Under the pieces are notes generated by a model. The model did not search any database. It worked only from the letters and a program-made list of their open reading frames with translations, and was not told where the DNA came from. A program made the translations under genes and the position numbers. A DNA stretch of 64,000 bases, taken from DATFVJ01 sp963820395. Lineage in GTDB: Bacteria; Actinomycetota; Actinomycetes; Streptosporangiales; Streptosporangiaceae. The stretch lies in contig CAWGAE010000015.1 of assembly GCA_963820395.1 (NCBI GenBank), positions 682,001 through 746,000 on the forward strand. Direction: 5' to 3'. Below are positions 17,475 through 24,501 of this stretch, one piece after another. How positions within the stretch are numbered: position 1 is the stretch's first letter; the number at the start of each line of letters is the position of its first letter.

Positions 17475-19265
17475 CTACTCCAATTGGAGATCCGCCAGCA
17501 CTGCCGGGTCAGGGCGGCCCTGGCGGTCAAGCCCACGCGCCGCGTAGTAAGCGGCGATCATGCCGCGCAGCCGTTCGGATGTCAGCGTGGCAACGCGGCC
17601 GGAGGCCAGCTGCAGCGGCTCGGACAGCACCCGCTCCGGCAGCCAGTCATCGGCTGGCTGCCAGCCCTCGCGGATATTGAACACCCGCTTAGCCAGCACG
17701 ATCCTGCGTGCCGTCCGCCGGAGTTCGGCGCCGTCGACGGCCCAGCCGGTAACCGCGGACAGCAGCGCCGCCCACTCATCGAAAGGCTCGCTGAAGACGC
17801 CGCGCAGGAACTTGCACAAGATGAGCGAGTCCATGACCGCGGCACGGTCCTCGGTCTCGATTGCGGCCGCGGCATGCGCCTCACCGCCCGCGAGGCGGTC
17901 GTGGTCGCCGGACAGGTCGGCCTCGTAAGCCCCGGACCGGTTGTGGTCCGCCCCCCTGGAGTTCACCGCCAGGCCCAGGGCCATCGCCTGCATCGTGCGG
18001 GGCTCGTAGCCGGGCATCTCCATTCCCTTGACGTGCGGTGCGAACGTCGCCGAGCCCCCGCCGACGCGCTCGGCCGCGCGCCGCGAGCCCTCAGCGAGCA
18101 GTTCACCGAGCCCGTGCCTGGCACCGATCTCGGCCAGCGCGCGCATCAGCGCGTCCGCGTCCCCGAAGCGCAGCCAGGGCGCGTCGATCATGCCGCGCTC
18201 GGCGCATTCCATCGCCCAGGCGATGGTCCCGCCCGCCGAGATGGTGTCGAGCCCAAGCTCGTCGCAGAGCCCGCTGGCGGCAAGGACCGCGTCCGGGTCG
18301 GAGACCTCGCACATCGGGCCGAGCGCAAAGACGTTCTCATATTCGACGCGCACCTTCTTACCGCCACGCGCCGCGTAGATGTGCTCGCAGCCGATGGTGC
18401 ACGATGCGCAGCTGTTGCGCGCGACCCGGCGCATCTCCGCGAGGTCTTCGGCGGCCAGCCGCGGCGCCCCGGCGAATACCGCGGCCTGAAAGTTGCGGGT
18501 GGGAAGGGTGCTGATGGCGTTGAAGGCGAGCAGGTTAGCCAGCGTGCCGAGCTCGCGGTACTTCGCGGTGGCCGGCCCGAACGAGCGGGCGCGCAGATCG
18601 CGTGCCGCGCCGAGAACGGCCTGCGGGTCCGCCGACACGACCTTGGTCGCCGCACGGACCGCAATGGCCTTGATCCGCTTGGCGCCCATCACCGCGCCAA
18701 GCCCGCCGCGCCCGGCGTGCCGCCCGTCGTGGGAGATCGTCGCGTAACGGACGCCGCGCTCGCCGGCGGGCCCGATCGCGGCCACCCGCCAGCTTCGCCC
18801 CAGGATCCCCCGCAGCCGCCTCTCTGCCTCGGCCGCGGGCAGCCCGCTCAGCTCAGCGGCGTCAATGCAGCGAGCGCCCGCACCGTCGACGAGCAGCACC
18901 GACAGCTGCGCGCAGACGCCGCGCACCACGATCGCGTCGTGGCCGGTGAGCTTGCCCGCGATCGCGAACTGGCTGGACGCGAGCGCGTCGGTCAGCATGC
19001 CAGTCAGCGGGGACTTGGCCACGACGGCGAATTTGGCGCTTGTGGTCAGCGGGGTGCCGACGAGCGGGGAGAACACGAAGGCCAGCGGCGCGGCCGGAGC
19101 CAGCGCATCGACGCCGGGCGGCCCGAGGTGGTGCATCAGCCAGGCGCCAAGGCCGACGCCGCCGACGTAAGCGCGGAGTAGTTCATCCGGCAGCGGCAGC
19201 GCTGCGGCACTGCCGGTACCTACGTCCACGACGAGCGCCCGGCCGAAATATCCGCCTGCCGCCAC
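17475..19265 (-). CDS. aor: Tungsten-containing aldehyde:ferredoxin oxidoreductase
   Basis: A 596-aa AOR-family enzyme. The N-terminal domain (GRALVVDVGTGSAAALPLP, YVGGVGLGAWLM, FSPLVGTPLTTSAKFAVVAKSPLTG) binds the tungsto-bispterin. The [4Fe-4S] ligands are Cys 286, 289 and 293 (CASCTIGC) plus Cys 484 in LILCKF. Family motifs ISHDGRHAGRGGLGAVMGAKRIKA and VNSRGADHNRSGAYEAD are present. AORs oxidise aldehydes to acids, and some work in reverse to reduce acids. The gene starts five bases after the MobA-MoaD fusion and is followed 84 bases later by fdhA, so it belongs to one operon. No separate ferredoxin or AorA-type electron carrier gene is seen; the NAD-linked FDH subunits might supply the electron path, which is speculation. 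Confidence 0.92.
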   Translation of the reverse strand: MAAGGYFGRALVVDVGTGSAAALPLPDELLRAYVGGVGLGAWLMHHLGPPGVDALAPAAPLAFVFSPLVGTPLTTSAKFAVVAKSPLTGMLTDALASSQFAIAGKLTGHDAIVVRGVCAQLSVLLVDGAGARCIDAAELSGLPAAEAERRLRGILGRSWRVAAIGPAGERGVRYATISHDGRHAGRGGLGAVMGAKRIKAIAVRAATKVVSADPQAVLGAARDLRARSFGPATAKYRELGTLANLLAFNAISTLPTRNFQAAVFAGAPRLAAEDLAEMRRVARNSCASCTIGCEHIYAARGGKKVRVEYENVFALGPMCEVSDPDAVLAASGLCDELGLDTISAGGTIAWAMECAERGMIDAPWLRFGDADALMRALAEIGARHGLGELLAEGSRRAAERVGGGSATFAPHVKGMEMPGYEPRTMQAMALGLAVNSRGADHNRSGAYEADLSGDHDRLAGGEAHAAAAIETEDRAAVMDSLILCKFLRGVFSEPFDEWAALLSAVTGWAVDGAELRRTARRIVLAKRVFNIREGWQPADDWLPERVLSEPLQLASGRVATLTSERLRGMIAAYYAARGLDRQGRPDPAVLADLQLE

Positions 19266-19270
19266 CTGGA

Positions 19271-20113
19271 TCAGCCTCCGGCGTCCGCGGACAGGAAGAA
19301 CACGGTGTCACCGGTCGCCAGCGGGGTCTGGCCGTCCCTGGTGATCTGCTCGCCATTCAGCGCCGCCACCACGTGCCCGTCGAATGCGAGCCCACAGGCA
19401 GCCGCGGCCCCGGCAACGGTGGCCGCGCGGACCGCCCGCGGTCCATGCTGGCCGTCCGCCAGCGCGCCGAAACGCTGGATCGTCACCTGCGGCGCGGGCC
19501 GGGCCCGCGCCGCCTGGTAGTCGGCCGGCTCGTTGATGTTGACCACCGAGTCGAGGTCAGGATCAAGCGCGGCCAGCACCGGATCCTCGCGCAGGTCAGC
19601 CTCACTCAGCCGGCAGACCGCGCACTCCTCGAAAAGGAACGCCGGCCGCAGCCGGCGCTGCGCCACCAGCCGTTCGGCTATTGGCGCCAGCGCCGTGCGA
19701 TAGGAGGCCGCCAGCGGCTGCGGATAACCCCGCGCCAGGGGCAGCCCGACATCCGCCCCCTCCTGCGCCGCCCGCAGCACTCGCCGGACGAAGGCGGGGT
19801 GCAGGAAGGGCAGGTCAGTGGAACTAACGAACGTGATCTCGGCCCGGCTGGCGATCGCGGCCAGCCCGGCGGCCAGGCCCTGGACCGGGCCCATGCCCTC
19901 GCAAGGATCATCCACGACCTCGATGTGCGACGGCAGCGGCGGGAGGGCTTGACCGGGGGCCCGGACGACGACGACCGGCCCGTCGGTCACTCGCGAGATG
20001 ACGCCGACCGTGCGCCGCAGCAGGGTCGAGCCATGCCATTCCAGGTCTGCCTTGGGAGTCCCCATCCGTGACGACCGCCCCCCGGCCAGCACAATCCCCG
20101 CAGAATTCGGCAT
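19271..20113 (-). CDS. mobA: MobA nucleotidyltransferase fused to MoaD-like sulfur carrier
   Basis: A 280-aa bifunctional-looking protein. Residues 1-195 are MobA-like (GIVLAGGRSSRMGTPKADLEW, DDPCEGMGPVQGLAAGL, SSTDLPFLHPAFVRRVL, VVNINEPADY), which attaches GMP to molybdopterin. From about 208 to 280 it is a beta-grasp MoaD/ThiS-like domain (VTIQRFGALADGQHGPRAV, HVVAALNGEQI, LATGDTVFFLSADAGG) ending in the Gly-Gly tail needed for adenylation and thiocarboxylation. One chain thus joins the sulfur carrier of pterin synthesis with the last step of cofactor maturation. It is first in the operon, five bases before aor, with a leaderless-type promoter. Confidence 0.88.
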   Translation of the reverse strand: MPNSAGIVLAGGRSSRMGTPKADLEWHGSTLLRRTVGVISRVTDGPVVVVRAPGQALPPLPSHIEVVDDPCEGMGPVQGLAAGLAAIASRAEITFVSSTDLPFLHPAFVRRVLRAAQEGADVGLPLARGYPQPLAASYRTALAPIAERLVAQRRLRPAFLFEECAVCRLSEADLREDPVLAALDPDLDSVVNINEPADYQAARARPAPQVTIQRFGALADGQHGPRAVRAATVAGAAAACGLAFDGHVVAALNGEQITRDGQTPLATGDTVFFLSADAGG

Positions 20114-20119
20114 AATCCG

Positions 20120-20125
20120 ATCCTA
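20120..20125 (-). promoter_or_regulatory. Putative -10 box of the AOR-FDH operon
   Basis: On the minus strand TAGGAT is followed by six bases and the ATG of the MobA-MoaD gene, the spacing of a leaderless promoter. A -35 element is not clear. If correct, this single promoter could drive the whole run down to 9490. Confidence 0.4.
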
Positions 20126-20726
20126 CGCACGCACGTGCAAATCTGACCTGCCCAACCGGCCCCGGGGTCCTGAACGTAGCCCCGGCAGCGAGTATCCGCG
20201 GGTGACCCGGGTGGGAACCGTCCCGCACGCCGGGGCGACGCGGGCCAGCCTGCCCCGCCGGCCCGGCAGCCGCCAGACGCCCTGCACGGCGGTCATCGGC
20301 TGTGACCCAGCAACGCCGATGTCGTCCAGGCCAGCGGCCGCCCGGTCACCCCCGCGGGCTGAGCCCACGTCACGCCAACACGGGCCTTCGCAGCGCGGAC
20401 TGCCCCCGCTGCCTCCTTCTTGGCCATCGTCGGTTCCTCCCGCCATCCGCGCAAACCATGTGCCCGCGAGGGCTGCGGCAGACGTTACGCGACGGCCCAC
20501 CTCCGCCGATATCAGGTCCCCGTGCCCGGCAATCGCTTGCCGAGCACGCCCGCGGCTCGCGAGCCCGCCAACAGCTGCAGGCGTTCTTCGACGCCGCGGA
20601 CAGGCATGTGATGAAGGCGGCGTGCTCGCGGCGCAAGGGCTGCACTCTGCGTTCCGCGACGCCTCTGACCACTTGTGACCAAGCGTCTCTTGACGCGGGA
20701 GGGGTTGCTGAGGTAAGCCTAAAAAC
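20126..20726. other. Divergent intergenic region, no gene seen
   Basis: Six hundred bases between the cofactor/AOR operon and the formamide genes. Frames are short and Arg/Pro-rich. A plus-strand stretch near 20560-20730 (LQAFFDAADRHVMKAACSR) has somewhat coding-like residues but no recognised family. The region should hold promoters for both directions. Confidence 0.4.
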
Positions 20727-21026
20727 GTGGTGATTTACGAGTATCGCTGTGCGACAGATGGTGTGGTCGAGACCGCGTGGCCGCTCGGCACGGCGCCGGA
20801 GTCGAACATCTGCGAAGTTTGTGGCGGCGAGGCGAGGCGAGTTTTTTCGTCGCCGATGTTTTCGTTCTCATCACCTCGGTCACGTGAGCTGTCTGCCGCG
20901 ATCGAACACGCGGAGAAGACTCGCGACCAGCCGGAAGTGGTTACCTCGCTGCCTCCAACCGGCGCCCGCAGGCGAACGCCTGTGCTTCCGTTGACCCCGG
21001 CGCTCCGGCGTCTCCCTAGGCCATAA
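20727..21026 (+). CDS. fmdB: FmdB-family zinc-ribbon protein
   Basis: A 99-aa protein starting GTG-GTG (20727). It reads IYEYRCATDGVVETAWPLGTAPESNICEVCGG in pieces, followed by ARRVFSSPMFSF. This is the FmdB type found next to formamidases, where the first zinc knuckle is C-x2-D rather than C-x2-C and the second is CEVCGG. FmdB was first proposed as a regulator of the formamidase gene; the molecular role is not settled. It precedes an AmiS-type channel and formamidase, so co-expression is likely. The last 35 residues are Pro/Arg-rich and variable. Confidence 0.8.
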   Translation: MVIYEYRCATDGVVETAWPLGTAPESNICEVCGGEARRVFSSPMFSFSSPRSRELSAAIEHAEKTRDQPEVVTSLPPTGARRRTPVLPLTPALRRLPRP

Positions 21027-21140
21027 CGACGCTCCCCGATGGGAGGACGCGGGAATCAGCGGCGACGTGGTTACATCGTCTACCCCTGACAAGCGAGATG
21101 CAGTTCCCCAGCCGCTCAGGCGAAGATGTGAGGCGTTTTC

Positions 21141-21776
21141 ATGGGTGCAGTAGGGCTCCTCTACGTAGGTGCTGTTCTGTTCGTTAACGGGTTGAGTTTG
21201 CTTGGGCTGGTCAAAGGCAAGTCGATGATTCCGATGAATCTGTTCGTCGGACTTCTGCAGGTCATCACGCCCCTGTACCTGATTTTCACCGCGAATGGAA
21301 ATCAGGCGATAATTGTGGGTGCGTCCGGCCTATTCCTCTTCGGCTTCACGTACTTGTACGTGGCCATGAATAACGCCTTTGACCTGGATGGCACAGGACT
21401 TGGCTGGTTCTGTTTGTTCGTGGCCGTGGCCGCGTGCGTGTACTCGGGCTTCAATTTCCAGCTTGGGACCGCCACCGGCAACATCCTCGGCGTCCTTTGG
21501 GCGAACTGGGCCTTCCTGTGGCTCCTGTTCTGGTTCGTGCTCGGCCTAGGCAAGACAAACCTTACGAGGTACACCGGGGCTGTGTGCGCTGCCCAGGGGC
21601 TCTACACAGGGCTCCTTCCGGCGCTCATCCTGCTCAACGTCAGCTCGTTCGTCACAACGACGCTCGCGATCGTCATCGCATGCGTCGGGGTCGTCCTCGA
21701 CGTTGTCTTCATTGTGCTCTTCAAGCCAAGATGGAGGGTCACTGAGGCGCCCGCGGTCTCGACCGCCTATGGCTGA
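21141..21776 (+). CDS. amiS: AmiS/UreI-family amide or urea channel
   Basis: A 211-aa membrane protein with about six hydrophobic helices: MGAVGLLYVGAVLFVNGLSL, FVGLLQVITPLYLIF, IIVGASGLFLFGFTYLYVA, GWFCLFVAVAACVYSGFN, WAFLWLLFWFVLGLG and ALILLNVSSFVTTTLAIVIA. The N-terminal GLLYVGAVLFVNG and the inner NNAFDLDGTGLGWFC are typical of AmiS/UreI channels, which let small amides or urea cross the membrane. Set directly before formamidase, formamide is the probable substrate. GAGG-like bases precede the ATG. Confidence 0.9.
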   Translation: MGAVGLLYVGAVLFVNGLSLLGLVKGKSMIPMNLFVGLLQVITPLYLIFTANGNQAIIVGASGLFLFGFTYLYVAMNNAFDLDGTGLGWFCLFVAVAACVYSGFNFQLGTATGNILGVLWANWAFLWLLFWFVLGLGKTNLTRYTGAVCAAQGLYTGLLPALILLNVSSFVTTTLAIVIACVGVVLDVVFIVLFKPRWRVTEAPAVSTAYG

Positions 21777-21918
21777 AGTTTCGTCTGCCGGCAAGCCGTT
21801 CTCGGGAGATTCTCTGCGATAGGGAGATAATATCCGTGGGGTTACCACTCTAATCCGTGGCTGAAGTCATTCGTGAAATACGCTCAAGGGAGACCTTCGG
21901 GGAAAGGAATGAGGCATA

Positions 21919-23172
21919 ATGCCTAAGAATATCTTCCCACTCGACAACACGAAGAAGTTCACGGACCAGAAGCTTATCGGCCACAATCGGTGGCATCCGG
22001 ATATCCCTCCGGTCGCGAGTGTCAGGCCGGGTGATGTCTTTCGCGCCGATTGCCGCGAGTGGTTTGACGGTGCCATTCACAACGACGACTCTGCAGATGA
22101 CGTTCGGCACGCCCCGCTTCCCGGCGTGCACGTCCTCAGCGGGCCGTTCCGTGTCGAGGGCGCGGAGCCCGGCGACCTGCTCGTCGTCGATATCCTTGAG
22201 ATCGACGCGTGCGATCAAGAGGACGCGGGCGCGTTCTCCGGCATGGGTTGGGGCTATACCGGCGTATTCGCCACGACAAACGGCGGTGGCTTCCTCACGG
22301 AACGGTTCCCTGATGCCTACAAGGTGATCTGGGACTTCACGGGTGATGTCGCCACCTCACGGCACATCCCTGAGTGCTCGTACGTGGGCATCCATCACCC
22401 CGGCCTGATGGGTACAGCGCCGTCGGCAGAGTTGCTCGCGAAGTGGACGAAGCGCGAAACCGATCTGATCGCGACCGACCCCCAGCGTGTGCCGCCGCTG
22501 GCGCTGCCGCCCCTTCCGGACAGCGCCATCCTGGGCAGCCTCTCGGGTGCTGCGTTCAACAAAGCGGCTTCCGAGGCGGCCCGGACCGCTCCTCCTCGCG
22601 AGAATGGAGGAAATCAGGACATCAAGAACTTCACAGCGGGAACGCGGGTCTTCTACCCGGTCTTCGTCGAGGGGGCGAATCTCTCGTTTGGTGACCTGCA
22701 TTTCTCGCAGGGCGATGGCGAGATCACGTTCTGTGGCGCGATCGAGATGGGCGGGTTCATGGACCTGCACGTCGATCTCATCAAGGGCGGCATGCAGACG
22801 TATGGAGTTTCCGAGAACGCGATCTTCATGCCAGGCATCCGTGATCCGCAGTACTCCGAGTGGATTGCATTCTCTGGCGTGTCGGTGGACTTCCAAGGCA
22901 AGCAGCACTACCTGAACTCGCAGTTGTCCTACGAGCGTGCGTGCCACCACGCCATCGACTACCTCATGAAGTTCGGCTACACGGACATCCAGGCGTACAT
23001 GATCCTGGGCTCGGCGCCGATCGAGGGACGATTCTCCGGTGTGGTCGACATCCCGAACTCGTGTGCAACGGTCTACATCCCCAGGAGGATCTTCGATTTC
23101 GACGTCGCTCCGTCGACCGGCAAGCCGCACCAGGTGAAGCAAGGCATTCAGGTGCCGAGGTCCGCAAACTGA
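21919..23172 (+). CDS. fmdA: Formamidase (acetamidase/formamidase family)
   Basis: A 417-aa enzyme that hydrolyses formamide to formate and ammonia. The N-terminus PKNIFPLDNTKKFTDQ and HNRWHPDIPPVASVRPGDVF match the family. Other motifs are HVLSGPFRVEGAEPGDLLVVDIL, FSGMGWGYTGVFATTNGGGF, SYVGIHHPGLMGTAPS, GDGEITFCGAIEMGGFMDLHVD and ELS-type QLSYERACHHAIDYLMKFGYT. The length equals known formamidases. A purine-rich AAGGAATGAGG stretch precedes the ATG. FmdB, AmiS and FmdA form a compact formamide-use locus; the product formate can feed the adjacent, divergent formate dehydrogenase. A strong hairpin lies 84 bases downstream. Confidence 0.94.
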   Translation: MPKNIFPLDNTKKFTDQKLIGHNRWHPDIPPVASVRPGDVFRADCREWFDGAIHNDDSADDVRHAPLPGVHVLSGPFRVEGAEPGDLLVVDILEIDACDQEDAGAFSGMGWGYTGVFATTNGGGFLTERFPDAYKVIWDFTGDVATSRHIPECSYVGIHHPGLMGTAPSAELLAKWTKRETDLIATDPQRVPPLALPPLPDSAILGSLSGAAFNKAASEAARTAPPRENGGNQDIKNFTAGTRVFYPVFVEGANLSFGDLHFSQGDGEITFCGAIEMGGFMDLHVDLIKGGMQTYGVSENAIFMPGIRDPQYSEWIAFSGVSVDFQGKQHYLNSQLSYERACHHAIDYLMKFGYTDIQAYMILGSAPIEGRFSGVVDIPNSCATVYIPRRIFDFDVAPSTGKPHQVKQGIQVPRSAN

Positions 23173-23255
23173 CAGCGCACAGATGGTACCGGTTTGCGCT
23201 CTTGTGGATGCCCGGAACCGGATACGGCGTCAAGTGACGGTCGCAGCACGAGTGA

Positions 23256-23281
23256 GGCGGGCTCCCAGATGGGAGCTCGCC
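23256..23281 (+). terminator. Terminator-like hairpin after formamidase
   Basis: An 11-bp stem (GGCG-G-GCTCCC) with an AGAT loop and the complementary GGGAGC-T-CGCC arm; one pair is G-U in RNA. No T run follows, as is common in high-GC actinobacteria. Its position fits the end of the fmdB-amiS-fmdA transcript. Confidence 0.6.
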
Positions 23282-23611
23282 TCCCGATCCGCCCGTCCTC
23301 CATCGTTCCCGCGAGGTTGTTGACGGTTCCCCACGGGAAGCATACGGCGCCCCGCTTCGTCAGATCTCGTGGGAGGTGTGGACGCAATCATAAATCACAC
23401 TGAGCGTGATCGCCTGCTCTCGCGCGCCACATCAGCATGATCCGCCAGCAGCACGCTCCTGACGACCCCGATCGTCATCCTGTCCATCGCCGGACTCTTA
23501 TCTCGTCGAGTCGTGAAGAGTTCGAGAATCAAGATCGGCGCGGTGACTGGAACCTTCCTCAGCACATTCCGCCATCGGAGCCGCTTCTACACAACCGTAG
23601 GGGACGCGACT
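23282..23611. other. Intergenic stretch, no gene seen
   Basis: Short conflicting frames only. I looked for a fluoride riboswitch ahead of the crcB genes and did not find the conserved core. Confidence 0.4.
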
Positions 23612-23731
23612 CCCTGACGGACGTACGCCTGGGTTATCTCTCCAACACTACTGATGCGTGCCATGCGGAAGATTCCGTCGGCTCTGCCTGAGGCGACAAG
23701 CGGCCTGCCCGAGTCGTCACGGATAACGGTC

Positions 23732-24133
23732 ATGCGACTGATAAGTGCTGCGCGGCTGCGAACGGCCTCGGTCCTCGTCGGCGGGGCAGCGGGGGCGCTT
23801 GCGCGCGCGGGCATCGCCGAAGCACTGCCGCACCACGGCGCCCAGTGGCCGTGGCCGACGTTCACTGTCAACCTGGCCGGGACGCTGCTGCTCGCTTGGC
23901 TCACGACCCGCCTCGCCGAGCACGTCGCCCCGACGCGCTATTGGCGCTTCTTGATAGGCACTGGCTTCTGTGGTGCGCTGACGACGTTTTCGACTTTTCA
24001 GATTGAGACGATCCGGCTAGTGAAGGAAGGTCACCCCGGCGTAGCGCTCGGCTACGCCGCGGCGAGTCTCGCTCTGGGCATTGCGTGCGTGATCGGCGGA
24101 ACGCTGGTGGCGCGCCGCAGGCGGTATGGATGA
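23732..24133 (+). CDS. crcB: CrcB/Fluc fluoride channel subunit
   Basis: A 133-aa four-helix membrane protein. It has the hallmarks of fluoride channels: GGAAGALARAGIAEAL, FTVNLAGTLLLAWLTT, and GTGFCGALTTFSTFQIETI, where the central Thr/Ser/Phe cluster lines the pore. These proteins work as dual-topology dimers that export fluoride. The frame opens earlier, but ATG 23732 gives the expected N-terminus. Its stop overlaps the start of a second crcB (ATGA), so the pair probably makes a heterodimer. A near-identical copy is at 52340, differing for example at residue 3 (Leu here, Pro there). Confidence 0.93.
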   Translation: MRLISAARLRTASVLVGGAAGALARAGIAEALPHHGAQWPWPTFTVNLAGTLLLAWLTTRLAEHVAPTRYWRFLIGTGFCGALTTFSTFQIETIRLVKEGHPGVALGYAAASLALGIACVIGGTLVARRRRYG

Positions 24134-24501
24134 TCGGCGTGCTGACGTGGATGGGGATCGGCGTCTTCGGTGCGCTGGGGGCGCTCACTCGTTTCCGCGT
24201 GGCAGCGGCGGTCGCAGCGCGGGCGGTGAGCGACTTCCCGGTCGGCACGTTCTTGGTAAACGTGACCGGGAGCTTCGTTCTCGGCGTGCTGACTGGGCTG
24301 TCGCTGCCCAGCGATCTCATGTTCGTCCTGGCGACGGGCTTCCTGGGCAGCTACACGACTTTTTCCACCTGGATGGTCGAGACACTGCGCCTCGGCGAGG
24401 ACGGCGAGTGGCTCTTGTTGTATCTGTACCTCGCTGGGTCGATGCTCGCTGGTCTCGCAGCGGCGGGCGCAGGCTGGCTGATCGGAGGACTGGTCGCGTG
24501 A
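24130..24501 (+). CDS. crcB: CrcB/Fluc fluoride channel subunit, full-length
   Basis: A 123-aa fluoride-channel subunit with four membrane helices. Motifs are GALGALTRFRVAAAV, FPVGTFLVNVTGSFVLGVLTGL and ATGFLGSYTTFSTWMVET. It starts inside the stop codon of the preceding crcB and its own stop overlaps the GTG of the DUF190 gene, so three genes are read in one coupled run. Paired CrcB genes are usual in Gram-positive bacteria, each supplying one orientation. The copy at 52738 lacks 49 internal residues; this one is intact. Confidence 0.93.
   Translation: MIGVLTWMGIGVFGALGALTRFRVAAAVAARAVSDFPVGTFLVNVTGSFVLGVLTGLSLPSDLMFVLATGFLGSYTTFSTWMVETLRLGEDGEWLLLYLYLAGSMLAGLAAAGAGWLIGGLVA

Noticed and set aside
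17484..19181. Long plus-strand frame of 565 codons opposite the AOR gene
   Set aside because: High GC at third positions opens antisense frames; the minus strand encodes a full AOR with all cluster ligands, the plus strand has no family motif.
23600..23732. Possible fluoride riboswitch ahead of crcB
   Set aside because: I searched by eye for the conserved crcB-motif core and did not find it in either copy's leader; a covariance-model search would settle it.
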